A DNA stretch of 64,000 bases from Uloborus plumipes (GCA_038373865.1 JAXGGA010004437.1:24491-88490); one strand, 5' to 3'; shown: positions 46,074-58,597, counted from the first letter of the stretch. Notes: generated by a model from the letters alone, not told the origin. A program made the numbers and translations.

Positions 46074-47599
46074 CCAAGGCTTCACTAGATAGCGTTTTAT
46101 ACAGGCTGCTTCATTACTCAAAACATCAATGGTAAAGATTTGCCCGCTAGAGAGCGCTGAATGATGTGTTTGTTTACATTTATTAGCACGTTGTTTCTGC
46201 TGTAAAAAGTGATGTTCATCCTATCTTTAAGGGTTAAAAAATATTGATATAGTTTACTGAAGTGGAGTACAGAGTGAATTGATGCCGAAGGCCTTATTAG
46301 TACTGCTTTTTAGGGGAAATAAATTCCCTTTTCAGGTAAAGTTGGTCGCAACTCATGATTCAGTCATACGACATTCATTCATTGTTTACTTTCTTCGAAT
46401 TAGCAACATATAGCAATGGCGTTCAATTTTGACATCTCTGCATTAATAAAATATACGCTTAAATTCACAGCCGATAAATAAAAATGTAGCAATGAAATAA
46501 GATTGTTCTATTTACTATTTAGTTTCATTATTGTTGCTCACGCGATCTTAATTGCTACGCAAAAGCTCAGATGTTCATTTTGATAGCGTTAACCCATCAG
46601 AGCGATAAATGGCGAATCTATTCGCAGAGACATTTCCTTTTGATGCCCCAGAATGAATGCCCTGCAATGAAGCGATTGGTGTTCAACGGAAAGACAATTG
46701 ACAACAAAACATATTAATTTCTTTAGTAACAACGAAATGAGCATATATAATCGCTTAGTACTAAAGAGCAATACAAGTACGAAAAAAATAAACAAAACTA
46801 CAATATTACGACGACCAAATGTAAATTTTTTTTTCATTTACACAACATTAAAAGGTAATGTTCTTTTTATGTTAAATTTCACACATTGATAATATTTCGA
46901 TAATTGGGAATCTGGTGTGGTTGCCAAATTTTTGGCGATAATTACTTTATTTTGTTGCTCTTTAGTTTATGTTTGCGAAGGAAGTTTTCCCTCGCTCATA
47001 AATTGGTCCACAAAGATATAACGCCAATAGGGAAAGATAACCAGACTTCCAATCACCGAAATCTTCCCTTTTTTGTTTCTAATTTCACACATACGTTTAA
47101 TACTTGAAAGTAAAATAATGGGCCAACTGAAAAAAAAGCTGCGAAATAATGTGAGAATTCTTGTTAAAAAACTCGCCAAACAAATTAATTTGACAATCTA
47201 AACTCATCAAAAGTTTTGATGGAACTATCGTTCCAAAATCGCCATTTATCGCTCTGCGGTGCCAGTGTCGTTTCATAGTTTAATTATAATTAGAATCAAT
47301 TAAAATGAAAAATAATTCGCTAACTAATTAAAACAAGCCGTTAAAATGCAGAATAAACCAGCAAATCGAACAAGCTATTAAATGACGTTAAAATATAATA
47401 AAATAGAATTGAATGCCAAATTGTAAAATTGTCGCCAACAAATTAAATTTTAATTTTGTCTTTTATTATCTGATTTGTTTATAATGTTAGTTACCACAAA
47501 ATTTGATAGATGTCGCTAGGCGACATGCATCCGTTTTTATCCCAAAGATTTTGATGAAATGAAGCAGCCTGTATAAAACGCTATCTAGTGAAGCCTTGG
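46074..47599. mobile_element. Non-autonomous element with perfect 42-bp inverted ends
   Basis: The first 42 bases from 46074 (CCAAGGCTTCACTAGATAGC...) are exactly the reverse complement of the last 42 ending at 47599. TTAAA flanks both sides (46069-46073, 47600-47604), so the target is TTAA or TTAAA, as in piggyBac/Kolobok-like groups. No transposase. An internal 20-bp inverted pair (AGCGATAAATGGCGA at ~46600, TCGCCATTTATCGCT at ~47240) may be a subterminal site. Confidence 0.82.
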
Positions 47600-47721
47600 T
47601 TAAACAGAATTCTCAGTTCAAAGTTAATGGTTTGTATTAAACGCTAGAATTTTTGAGTGAATTAATACAGGGTTTTTAAAAAGCCGTTAAGCATATAGAG
47701 GGGGAAAATAAAATACATGAT

Positions 47722-47978
47722 CAATTGAATCGGTGAGTGCATAAACAATGTCAGTCCAGAACTTCAAATTGTTCAGGAGAGAGGAAAAACGTCTTAATCC
47801 TAGCATTGTTTCTGCGGTCAACGTGCAAACAACAGGCATCGTATCTTTCGAATTAGTAACCTGACCGACGTGATTTTTGACCTCAACACGCATCTTGCCT
47901 CCCACAGCTTGATTCCACAAAAAACGAATTTTCGAATTTTTGTGACTGATGTTGTTTTTGCACTCACCGATTCCATTG
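47722..47978. mobile_element. MITE, copy 2 of a pair (inverted relative to copy 1)
   Basis: Same ends as 44825-45083 (CAATTGAATCGGTGAGTGCA; one mismatch at the right end) and a collinear interior in opposite orientation. Confidence 0.75.
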
Positions 47979-50236
47979 CTACACACCGAACTTCTGACTA
48001 GCTACTGGATGAATATAATCATTCAAACCTTCATTACCAAAAGTATTAAACAACAGCCCTTTTGGATCTCCGTAAACAACAAATGGCAAATTATCCCATT
48101 TTTAAACCAGAATTCCCGGCTTCGCCAGTTTAAAATGTAAAAATAAAAATAAAATTTAAAAAATCCAGAATTCCGGGGTATAACCGGAAAAGTTTCGCTC
48201 CTAACCATATCCATTTCCAGCACTTAGAAATCTCTCGAGTCTCAGCGTAACTTTAGTTAGCAAACTTGACATTTTAAATGGAGTTTTATTGAATGCATAA
48301 GCCCAAAGACCAATATATACTTTTCCAGGCGAGGAAAATACGTGGGCGAACGATGACTTTTAGTTACAGCAGCGTTGCCGCCTAATCTACACAGTGGCTC
48401 GCGCCCACTCCCTCACGCCCACAAAGTGGGGTAATTAAATTTTGAAATCCAATTCCGATCATTCACCCACGATTCCTAGACACACGAGAACGCGAAATTA
48501 ATCCTATATTATTATAATGCTATAACGAATACTTGATTCGGACAAACACAGAGTAAGCACATTCCGAGTTTACGGCTAATGAATGTCAAATAGCATTTCG
48601 AAGTATTTAATTGTTAAAACCGATGTACAAAGCCTTGACCACAAGAGAAACCTTTAATTTACAAAATAATAAAGCATTTTTCAGGATTTAAAAAAAAAGA
48701 ATGAACAAAACAGGACTTTTTTGTACATTTCCATTAATTGGGTTTGGTTGGTCGGTTGATTTGAATTTTATGGCGCAAGAGCATTTATGGGCTCTACTGA
48801 GCCGAGCGATTGTTTATTTTATAACATATTTATTTTCAATTTAGAAAAAAAAAAAACGGAAAATAACCACAAAATTGCATTTTAAAACGTGAAACTGAAA
48901 CATACATGTGTACAAAGTTTCTAAATTAATAAATTGCATTTTGTATTTAAAGATAAAAGGCAAATGATTCATTCAAGAAATGTATTCGTTCCCAAAATGG
49001 ACCCTTCACAAAATTCATAATTGAACAACGATTGAAGTGTTGAATAAAAAATTAATTAAAACCCTGACTTTTATGAATCATACCTTGAACTCAGCGATTC
49101 TTTCAAACAAACAAAGAACAATAATATGAATAATATACTAATAATGTAATAACGACAATAAATAAATCAAAATCAGTTCATCCATTTTGGAGCTACGATG
49201 CTACACACACGTGGGAGGGGGGGGGGGGCTTCACAAGAAAGCGCAGTAACACCTAACGCATGCGAGAATGAAAATAGATTAGAGACTTTTTCTCCGCATA
49301 AAAAACTGCAACAATCATCTCGCAAATCAGGAATCTCGTATTTTTTATTGGTCATGAGTTTTATGTATTAATGAACAACTGCATTTATTTGTTGTATTTT
49401 ATTTTATTTCTAAATTATGCATATTTTTTTATAATGCATGAACTGATTTTCAAACAATAATGTCGACGGGGTTCATTTGTTTTGCAATCTAATGAATTTC
49501 GAAACATTTCTGATCCGGGAGGGGGGGGGAGGGGGAACTCCTTTGCATGTAACAATGAAAGCAACTTAATATTCTAAGCTGTTGAAGAAATGTGACGAAG
49601 TTAAAAGAGATTCTTGAAATAACTCCAAAACACTTTTTTTTTTCTATTCGTTTCTAGCGCGGAAATTATACGGGCAATTGCGTGTGGTTTTCCTCGATAT
49701 CAGCACCGAATGGTTATTTTCTTAATCATCATGTGACGCGCGCAAAATCACGTTTTGCAGATATTTTTCCAGAATGATCAACTGCAAAAAAGTACGAGTT
49801 GTTTTCAGAAAATTATAAAAAAAATTAAACCGCATAGCTACGGGGGAAGGGGGCCAGCCCTACTGGGGGGTGAAACCCAAATTGCGTTTAAGAGTTTATG
49901 AAAAATACAAATTTTTCTTTTCTGAAATTTCCCCCAATATTTTAAATTATTTACAATCAACCAAACCCAAGAACATCACCTAGGGTAGGCAGATCGGCAT
50001 TTACCGAAGGGGAACATCCTTCCGATTGGTGGCTGACGCCCGAATACATACAAGAGTTTATAAAAAATATCTACTCCGGGTCTGAAAGTTTTCCTCCATT
50101 ATTTTAAAATTCATTTAATCTACGAAACGTTATATATTTTATTTTTTAAAGCAGGTTCTTCAAACAAATGCTCTGAAATACACTTTCCAGCAATTCCTCT
50201 TGTTATCTTTTCAGACAAAATACACATGACCTTCAA
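47979..50236. other. Intron sequence with no assigned element
   Basis: Two diverged units of ~162 bp near 49838-50115 share AAGAGTTTAT-AAAAATA and TTTTAAA-T. G-runs occur at 49215-49228 and 49518-49536. 48340-48430 is less AT-rich. No exon evidence. Confidence 0.4.
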
Positions 50237-51960
50237 ATGCCGGTCAGATTGTCTAGCTATTTGATTTTTTTAGAGGTCTATTGCGGTCAGAGGAAAGTTT
50301 ATCGACACTGCCTCCAAGATTTTATCACAGGGATTAAAATGATGGAAAGAGGGTGTCAGTCTCGGGGTCTCTCTGTAAATCCTCATATGACCACTATGGT
50401 TGCTTTCATGCATAAGGAAGCAATCCAGGTTTGCGATATTTATTTGGACAGACTCTTACTTGTTTTGAGGAAGTCAAGAGATAAGATCTACTAAAAATCT
50501 ACTTTGAGTCGAAGCTGAACTAGAAAATACATTTTTCTTTTAGTATAGATTGAGGCTAGGAAAATGTTTTGGTCCTGTAAGGGAGCAATTGAGAGAACCT
50601 GGGACTAAGTCTCAAGGTAGTCAATTGGGTCTGTAGGACGCTTATTGATCACCTGCAGTTACTTTGTCTGGTGGTCTAGAACCAGGCTAAAAACTGCAAA
50701 AACAGAGCTGCTATTAAAATTATAACCTCTCTATATGCGCATTAAAGCATTAAAGTTAAGGTTTTCATGCCAATGGAGACGCCTCAGCGCTCAGGTCACT
50801 GGAAGTTCTATTCTGAGTATCTTGCTTGCAAGAATTTTGATGGGATGTTTGTACATTTCTAGTCTGTAAAGCGATGACACAGCTTTTGACAGCCCTCTGG
50901 TTCACCGTTTTTTTCTAAAATGAACAAGAACACAGATGCTGGGGCTATTTATTCCAGCGATGGTATTGAATACTGCTGCACGTTTGGGCAGGTTTACTAC
51001 TGTCTTTCAGGCTGAGGTTTTATGCCATCTTGATGCGTTGCATTATGTTTTCGAATCGAGGCTACAGAAAAAGGCGAGTTCCCATTTGCTCTGAGAGTCA
51101 AACTGCCTTAAATGGACTAGACAAGGTTGTAATGACATCTCACATATTTTGGAAATGCTGTGATATGCTTTGAACTCTCGAAAAGCTGAATAAGGTCACT
51201 CTCTGTTAGGTACCTGGTAGGGCTGCGACATCGATGTCGATGTTTTGGAAACATCGATGTTTTTGTAAGAACATCGAACACAATAAACATAAAAAATTAA
51301 GCGATAAAAAATATTCATCTTTTTTTAACCACTATAGTTGCAATGTGTACCAAACTTTAAAAAAAGTTTTTTTTTTCCATTACAAACATAACTAACGATG
51401 ATTTACTGTCAATGATTTTTAAACATCGTTGTTTTGCTTTTGATGTTTTTTTCGATGATGTTTTACGTTTCAGCAAAAAAAAAAAGGTTTAAAAATATGC
51501 GAGAAAAAAAGTTATACATTTAATCAACAGTTGCAGTACATATCTCCATGAAAAAAGTTTTCTTAGTTGACATCGATATCTTACGGTTGATGTTTTTTCA
51601 GGAGACAAAAGATATATCTAATTGAGTGATATAAAAAGGCGCTTATAATGGGGAGTAACTGAATAACTGTAAATAAAAAAGATCGCAATAAAAAAAGATC
51701 GATGTTTTGAAACATCGATGTTTTTTGGTCAATGTATTAATAACATCGATGTCCTTATTTTCCAGCATCGATGTCTTGCCTCCGATGTCGCACCCTTAGT
51801 ACCTGGGCACTCTGTTATCAAGGGTAATGAAATAGCTTATCACTTTGCTGGGTGGGTTCTGCCACCCCTTTTGTTGGTCCTAAACCAGCAATTGGGATTT
51901 CAAAGAATCTCCTCAGGACTGCTGTTTGTGATATTTTTAGGGAAAAAACAGTATCATAAC
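50237..51960 (+). pseudogene. Decayed LINE with reverse transcriptase and RNase H remnants
   Basis: Plus-strand fragments in order: LQDFITGIKMMERGCQSRGL then SVNPHMTTMVAF (late RT region of jockey-like ORF2), WSRTRLKTAKTELLL, FQAEVLCHLDALHYV (RNase H start), then across the hAT at 51218-51798 VPGHSVIKGNEIAYHFAG, the RNase H VPGHSGIKGNEIAD-like motif. Next comes QQLGFQRISSGLL. Many stops and frame changes; clearly dead. A tRNA-derived SINE follows directly. Confidence 0.75.
51218..51798. mobile_element. hAT-type MITE inside the LINE RNase H region, 8-bp duplication
   Basis: Ends TAGGGCTGCGACATCGATG and CCGATGTCGCACCCTTA, flanked by exact GTACCTGG (51210-51217, 51799-51806). Removing the insert and one duplication restores the VPGH reading of the LINE. 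Interior is rich in CATCGATGTTTT words in both orientations. 581 bp. Confidence 0.92.
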
Positions 51961-51963
51961 TCA

Positions 51964-52200
51964 GGCCAGCGGCTCAGTGGTAAGTGCTTCGTGCTTCCAC
52001 GCGGCAGACCCGGGTTTGGTTCTTGGGTTGGATGCAGCTGACCCAACCTTTTACCAATTCAGTGGGTAGATAAAAGGAGTACCAAGCTTTCTTGAGATTT
52101 AAACTATGGGATTCCCGGTTGGGAGGAAATGGGTTTAGGAGCAAATCCAGAAAATTTTCAACTTTTAGGTTCTGAAAGTGCAGTTCTGCACAATCATTGG
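51964..52200 (+). mobile_element. tRNA-derived SINE remnant
   Basis: Begins GGCCAGCGGCTCAGTGGTAA (A-box-like) with a B-box-like GGGTTTGGTTC about 40 bases on, giving a tRNA-sized head. The tail contains GCAGCTGACCCAACC, CAGTGGGTAGATAAAAGGAG and TACCAAGC, as in arachnid tRNA-SINEs I have seen. Right boundary is approximate and target duplication was not identified. Confidence 0.65.
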
Positions 52201-53467
52201 TGAGGCTAGGAAAAGAATTTGAGATTCGGGAGCTCTTAATTTTAAAAATGCATATAAAAGCTGTTTTTTGCAATGTTAGACAAGGAAGAGGAATCCCTAC
52301 CAGAAACATTTGTGGCACTAGGATATCTTTTAGGGCCAAATTGAGAGAAGACAACAACTGCAAAAAAGAACAATCTCGAATGGGAATACTGCTCCTAAAA
52401 ATAACTTTTTGACGATATCATTAGTGATATTAAGGAAAATTTTCATAAACCAAAGGACGAAAAGTGCAACTTCAAGCTTTCCTTGGTCTTTTAAGAAAAT
52501 CACAGTTAGTGATGTGTGCTGTATCCATAACCATGGATAACTGAAAGAACTGTATCTGTATCCATTTTATGTTTGGCGGATCTTTTACTTTCTTCAATTT
52601 TGTTATATTTTTGAAGTTCTACCCATAACACACCATTAAATTTCATTTAAATAATTTTAATTTCTTGTTGAAATTATAAGTTGCAATTTTAACAATTAAA
52701 TACTCAATTTTCATTTATTTAAGGATTGTATTATTCCTTACTTTGCTTTTTTAGGCATAGTTCAAAAAAAAAAAAAGATATTAAACCCTCTATACTGTTT
52801 GTAAAGATGTTCCCGTTTGTAATGTCACCGGTAGGGGCAAATCCAGAGGAAAGCGAGGAGCACTGCATTGATGCTGAAATAAATTGTGAAAAATTAGATC
52901 TATGACTTGGAGTTGATGTAGCAGCTTTAAACTCGTACTGCTACTTCAACTGAACAAGCTAGAAGTAATTTTCCATGTTTTATTTCAGCATACATGCAGC
53001 GTTAACCTATACCTCCCCTCCCTCAATACTATTCGTACTGACTCTTTTGAACTCTGCTTAAAACTTTATGCATAAACCACATTCTTGATAATGTTTTCGT
53101 TATAAAAAGTTGTTTTTATGCAATTGAACCTGCTTATAATAAACGCGATGGGTCAGCGGTATTGTGCGTTATAATCTCGTACTTGTAACAAACCAATACA
53201 TGAAAAAATCATTAAAACTCTTACGCACTTGCTTTGTTCTTTTTCTTAAATTTCTATAAAGTATCAAAAAAGTAGGCTAATTTGTCTAGAACAGTTTTAT
53301 TGTCTCTTTGGAGAATGAATACAATAACCCAAAAAGCACCATCATTTGCACCTGTTTTCAAAAATGTTTGAAGTTTTTCAGCAGCTCAAAAGCAATTTAA
53401 TCGATTAAGGGGAACTCAGCTCGACATTTGTAGCAATGGTGATCACTTTTATTATTTTTTGCATATA
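52201..53467. other. Intron sequence with no assigned element
   Basis: Possible single ends of old elements near 52506 (GTGTGCTGTATCCATAACCA) and 53128 (CCTGCTTATAATAAACGCGA), without partners. Confidence 0.35.
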
Positions 53468-54686
53468 CACTGAAGTGACAAAAGTCATGGGATAGCAATA
53501 TGCAAATTTTCAGATGGCAGTAGCATCGCATAGAACAGGTATAAATGCGCAGTGCTTTTACAGAGCTTTCATTTCTGTTCAAGTTATTCATGTGAAGAGG
53601 TTTTAACGTGATGATGACCGCACGACGTGAATTAACAGACTTTGAACGCGGAATGTTAGTTGGAGCTAGACGCATGGGTCATGCCATTTCGGAAATCGTT
53701 AGAGAATTCAACATTCCCAGATCCACTGTGTCAAGAGTGTGCCGAGAGTATGAAATTTCAGGCATAACATCCCACCATGGACAGCGCAGTGGTCGACCGC
53801 CTGCACTTAAAGATCGAGACCGGCGACGTCTGCAAAGAGTCGTAAATTCTAACAGACAAGCAACACTGCGTCAAATCACCGTAGAAATCAATGTGGGACG
53901 TACAATGGACGTGTCTGCTAGAACTGTGCGGAGAAATTTGGATTTCTTGGGCTATTCCAGCAGAAGACCGACTCGAGTGCCTTTACTGACAGAACGACAT
54001 CGCTTGCAGCGACTCTCGTGGGCACGTGAGCATATCGGTTGGTCCCTAGATGAATGGAAAACCGTGGCCTGGTCCGATGAGTCACGATTTCAGCTGGTAA
54101 GAGCCGATGGTAGGGTTCGAGTGTGGCGCAGACCCCACGAAGCCATGGACCCAAACTGTCAGCAAGGCACTGTTCAAGCTGGTGGTGGCTCCGTAATGGT
54201 GTGGGCTGTTTTTTCATGGCATGGACTTGGTCCTCTAGTGCGACTGGACCGAACATTGACTGGAAATGCTTATGTGCAGCTACTTGGAGATCACTTGCAG
54301 CCATTCATGGACTTCATGTACCCAAACAACGATGGGATTTTTATGGATGACAATGCGCCATGTCACCGGGCCACAACTGTTCGCAATTGGTTTGAAGAAA
54401 ATTCTGGACAATTCCAACGAATGATTTGGCCACCTAGATCGCCCGACATGAATCCCATTGAGCATTTATGGGACACCATCCAGAGGTCTGTTCGTGCCCA
54501 AAATCCTGCCCCATCAACGCTTTCACAATTATGGACGTCTATCGAGACAGCATGGCTCAAATATTCCTGCAGAAGACTTCCAACGACTTGTTGAGTCCAT
54601 GCCACGTCGAGTTGTTGCACTTCGCCGGGCAAAAGGAGGGCCGACACGATATTAAGAGGTATCCCATGACTTTTGTCACTTCAGTG
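53468..54686 (+). mobile_element. Tc1/mariner element (1219 bp), near-intact
   Basis: Terminal inverted repeats of 27 bp (CACTGAAGTGACAAAAGTCA...) are perfect, with TA at 53466-53467 and 54687-54688. It encodes one transposase (separate entry). The intact ends and single coding lesion suggest a fairly recent insertion compared with the surrounding debris. Confidence 0.95.
53611..54655 (+). pseudogene. Tc1/mariner transposase with one frameshift (DD36E spacing)
   Basis: From ATG 53611: two N-terminal helix-turn-helix blocks (ELTDFERGMLVGARRMGHAI; STVSRVCREY), a GRPP linker, then the DDE domain with AWSDESRF (first D), MDDNAPCHR (second D) and SPDMNPIEHLWD (E). Counting residues between second D and E gives 36, so DD36E, as in the Incomer group, not the DD34E of classical Tc1. 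It cuts and pastes DNA at TA sites. The frame runs to 54594, but the true C-terminus (NIPAEDFQRLVESMPRRVVA...) lies in another frame. One extra A in the run at 54559-54561 explains the shift. Confidence 0.9.
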
Positions 54687-56415
54687 TACATTAGCTACAT
54701 TGTGCGTAAGTAAAAATCTTGAAGTTACAACATTGACGTCAACAAATATTTGTATTTCACTTCCAACCACTTCTCTGCTCCACATTTTTTTTCCTTTTTT
54801 TTAAAGGGCCATTACTTATTTTCAACAAAAAACCATATGATTTTATAATGATGGAATATTTTAAATGAATAGTAATTGACCTTGTGAAAGAGCATTGTAA
54901 AACATGCTTCTGGGGGCATGCACTTTTGCTTATGTGACCTCGTTATCGGAAAATGAGGTCTTAAAGTTTGCCAAAATGTTTCCGAAAAGTTGCCAAATTG
55001 AGCGAGTTTGTGTAAGTAACAGGACACATCTTTCACATGATTTGTAGATAAATGTCTGGCACATGCAGACGGTGAAATAGCATGGTCAATTTCTCACCAA
55101 ATCTTACAATTTGGCACTTTTCTTAAAATTGTGTAAGATTTTAAGACATTACATATTTTGACAATAGGCAGACAAGTGCACATAATTTTGAGTTAAAAAT
55201 ATGCCTCAAGATGCTGTTTTGATTAGTACTCATTTGAACTCTTTTCATTATTACACTAGTTGTATGGTTTCCTGATCAGAATCTATAACTGACTTCAGAA
55301 TGTCGAAGGAATTTCTTTGTAGTAGAAATCAACTACAAAACTACTGCCGGATCTCTAAATAGGTAAAGTAGGCAGTTACCTAGGGGGCCCCAAGGTTCTG
55401 AGCGTCCCCGGAGAAATCTAAAAGTTAAAAATATGTTTGAAAAAAAGAAAAAAGGTGCTCCCAACTATTTTTTTCTCTCTATCTTATCTTTTACTACTGT
55501 AAACAGGAATCGATTTTGACCTTTGGGGTCCCAGCACAAACAAAAACTAGGGATCCAATACTGGAAAGAGGTTTTGTTATATTCATTTTTCAAAGGTCGT
55601 TGAGACCATGTGCTTCTGTTTTAACTGCTAAAGGACTTAACAGTGGCAGATTTACCATGTCACAAATGTTGGAACTGGGAGGAGCACTCGCAACATAAGG
55701 GCATTGAAAGGGATATGAAACTGCAAAAGAAAAAAAAATTACTTTAAACGAGCTGGCCCCCAAAAATGCATTGCGACAGGCCTCCAATCGCAGGGGCAAA
55801 TACATAAATAGTTTTTGGAAGAGGCACTGAAAAAGGAAAAGGTCCTAGTAATTTTTTTTATAAAAAAGTTCTCATACAGCTCTTTTGAAATATATTTAAC
55901 GACCCTTAAAGCCAAATAATCTTCTTCAATATAAAGAAATATTACGATGCTGATTTATTTTGAAAGTAAAAGCTTGTTTTTTTTTTTACATTTCAAAAGA
56001 GACCTTCCCCCCTCCCCATCAGAAAACCCTATATTTGCTTGAATATTTACACTTACAGAGGAAGTTCATTTTGCTACTTCCTTTTCGCTTGTTTTTCCTG
56101 ATTTATATGCTCATGCTCATACTCTAGTAATCACCCCCTCCTGAATCAAGACCTCATTTTCTCTCTCTCTCTCTCTGTGGGTTAAAAAATTGAAAGACTG
56201 CAACTTCAAATGTATGATTTTTTGAGATTAGATCCTTCCCTTGTGGTCTCCCTGTATATTTAGAGTGCAAAAATTTCAGAAAACTATCTTTCGATTCCTT
56301 TGTATCGATTGTGGATCACAATGAAAATGAATGAGATTTAAAATTTCATGTGATGAATTTGGCCCCATAGATATGGATATATGTGAGCTAAAATAAAATA
56401 CTTAGTCCCAAAATA
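54687..56415. other. Intron sequence with one hAT-like single end near 55343
   Basis: ACTGCCGGATCTCTAAATAG leading to GTTACCTAGGGGGCCCC at 55343-55392 looks like the left end of a GGCCGGAT-type hAT, but no matching right end was found. CT-repeat at 56160-56175. Confidence 0.4.
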
Positions 56416-56588
56416 GTTGAGTCTTGATAACTCAAAGCCATACAACTTGAATATTAATTTTTTCTCGAAATGTTCATTGATTCTCCCGACTCTTGAAAAA
56501 GCTATGGAAACTTCCTATAATTTGAACTTCCAATAACTCAAAGCTTTTAGCCCGTCCCTTAGAACTTTGAGTTATCGAGACTCGACTG
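56416..56588. mobile_element. pogo/Tigger-like MITE
   Basis: Left end GTTGAGTCTTGATAACTCAA and right end in reverse complement CAGTCGAGTCTCGATAACTC, with TA at 56414-56415 and 56589-56590. 173 bp; the left end seems to have lost its first two bases. Confidence 0.7.
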
Positions 56589-56667
56589 TATGCCTAACAA
56601 GCATTTATTTAAAACACTGACTATAATTAACATGTTTAGCGATAGCTTGAAAATGTTTCATATTAGT

Positions 56668-57117
56668 CAGGGCCGTATTTTAGGGGTGGGTTTTAAAGGT
56701 TCAGAAACCCCTCCGAAACTTTTCAAAACTATTTCAAAAAATGCTCTTTAATGCCCTTTTTGCAAAAAAAGAATATTATTTTTAATTTTCTTATTTCCCT
56801 TTCAATTTCATTTGAAAAGTGATATTATCATTATTGAATGATAGGACAAATCAATTCATTTATCTGCAGTATTTATCTTTGTTGTAGTTTTTGCAAGCAA
56901 ACAAAATTTCATACACAACAATACTTTAACTGGGGAAGATACTTCATACACATCAAAATTTTTTCCTTCATTGGAAATATGTGTAACTATTTTATTTTAA
57001 ATATTTATGCCCCTTAAGCATCTAACAAAAAGCAATAGAATGTAAAACAAAATTAAATTTCATTTATCATATATTTTTCACGACAATTGTGTTGGTAAAA
57101 CCCTCGTTACGGCCCTG
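56668..57117. mobile_element. hAT-like MITE, degraded target duplication
   Basis: Ends CAGGGCCGTATTTTAG and TACGGCCCTG are inverted over 10 bp, with GGGTTTT/AAACCC words just inside. Flanking 8-mers ATATTAGT and ATTACAGT agree at only five positions, so the insertion is old or the call less certain. Confidence 0.6.
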
Positions 57118-58597
57118 ATTACAGTTACCCGATTATAACCTAAATGACATAAAAGTATATATATAAACTATAATATTAAGAAAGCTGATTACAATAGAAA
57201 CACGTTTTAAAACATCACTTTTCAGCGCAATTAATTATCAGTTTTTCAAAGTTTTTGACTTTGAACAGTCAGCATTTGACAGTATCCCTGCTTATTCGTA
57301 CCTCCTTAACGTTGTAATTTTCTCTACATCAATAGCACAAAGATATTGTAAAACTTCAGAACTTGATTTAAATCAGTTTTTGACAGATTAATCCAACTTT
57401 TTGTTGGATGTTTTTGACATCAAAATGGCAACATTGTTTCCTAATATTTTTACACATACAAAGCAGAATATCAGTATCACACATGGGCTGATACACGGAA
57501 GGGCGAAAGGAGCGATCGCCCCTCCCTTGGGGCTCTCTTTCCCAGAAATTTTTCGATATTGAAGTTCTAAAAATACAATTTTATACGAGCTTTCTAGCAC
57601 ACTAGACGTCTGGTCGCCGTGCTTGGTTCGTTTTAAGCCCCTTTCTCTCATCTAATTCATTTCATTTCATACGAGCTTTAATGAAGTTGGGAAAGAAGGT
57701 TTGGAGCTCTCCAGCGAAAATGTTTTAGAATTGAAGTCTGAATAATTTGTGATCAATAACTGCAAACCAGTATGCATAGCACAAAGTAAGCAAAATCAAT
57801 TGCCCTTCCCTTGAAAAATTTTTGAATACGCCCTTGGTATCGCAATATATGACTGTTTTTGACAGTAAAAAACAAAAGAAATCGGATATTATGACAGTAT
57901 AGATGTATGAGGAGCCTGGGTTCATTGAACTACTGGACATATTTGACCAATCTCGCAAATTTTAAAACTATTAATATCTTTTTAATTTATGACCAACAAA
58001 TGCCACAATAGCCAGTTATATTGAAAAAACAAACAAATACAAATTTTATAGTAATTTTGACAGTGCTGAGCAAGTTTCAAAAGTAGGTAGCTTATTTTCT
58101 AAAACGGTTTTCATGAAGAATGAAGCAATAAATTTAACTCCTCTTGTAGAGCATTTTAGCTTATGGTTATTTGTAGGATTTTTTTTTTTTTTGGGGGGGG
58201 GGGGGGGTCATAAAATAAAACTTTATGACAGCATTTTTCAGATCATAAACACTTGAGGTACGTTAATCGACTTCTAGAAAACCCACGAAAACAAAAACTT
58301 TCCTCCAAATTAGAAAAGTAATATTCTAATTATAGCAACAGCGAAGATGATGAAGAACCAAGTTGTGCAGATTTTTAAGGAATCATAAGAGAATAAATAG
58401 ATGGTTCAGGCAAAAATAGTATAAAATTAAAAGTTGGTCAATTCGATTACCTGGTTTAATTTAGTAAGTTACATTAATTTTAAAACTTTATGCTTCATTT
58501 TATATACAAAACAGCATAGGTTAGTTACAATATTGGATATTAGTTGTTGTTAAAATTTTAACAGAAATTGTTTTAGTAATGTGGAACGTACTCCAGA
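57118..58597. other. Intron sequence with no assigned element
   Basis: A palindromic GGGCGAAAGGAGCGATCGCC patch near 57503 and a CCTTCCCTTGAAAAATTTTT phrase near 57800 resemble dispersed repeats. T/G homopolymer at 58179-58208. Confidence 0.35.
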
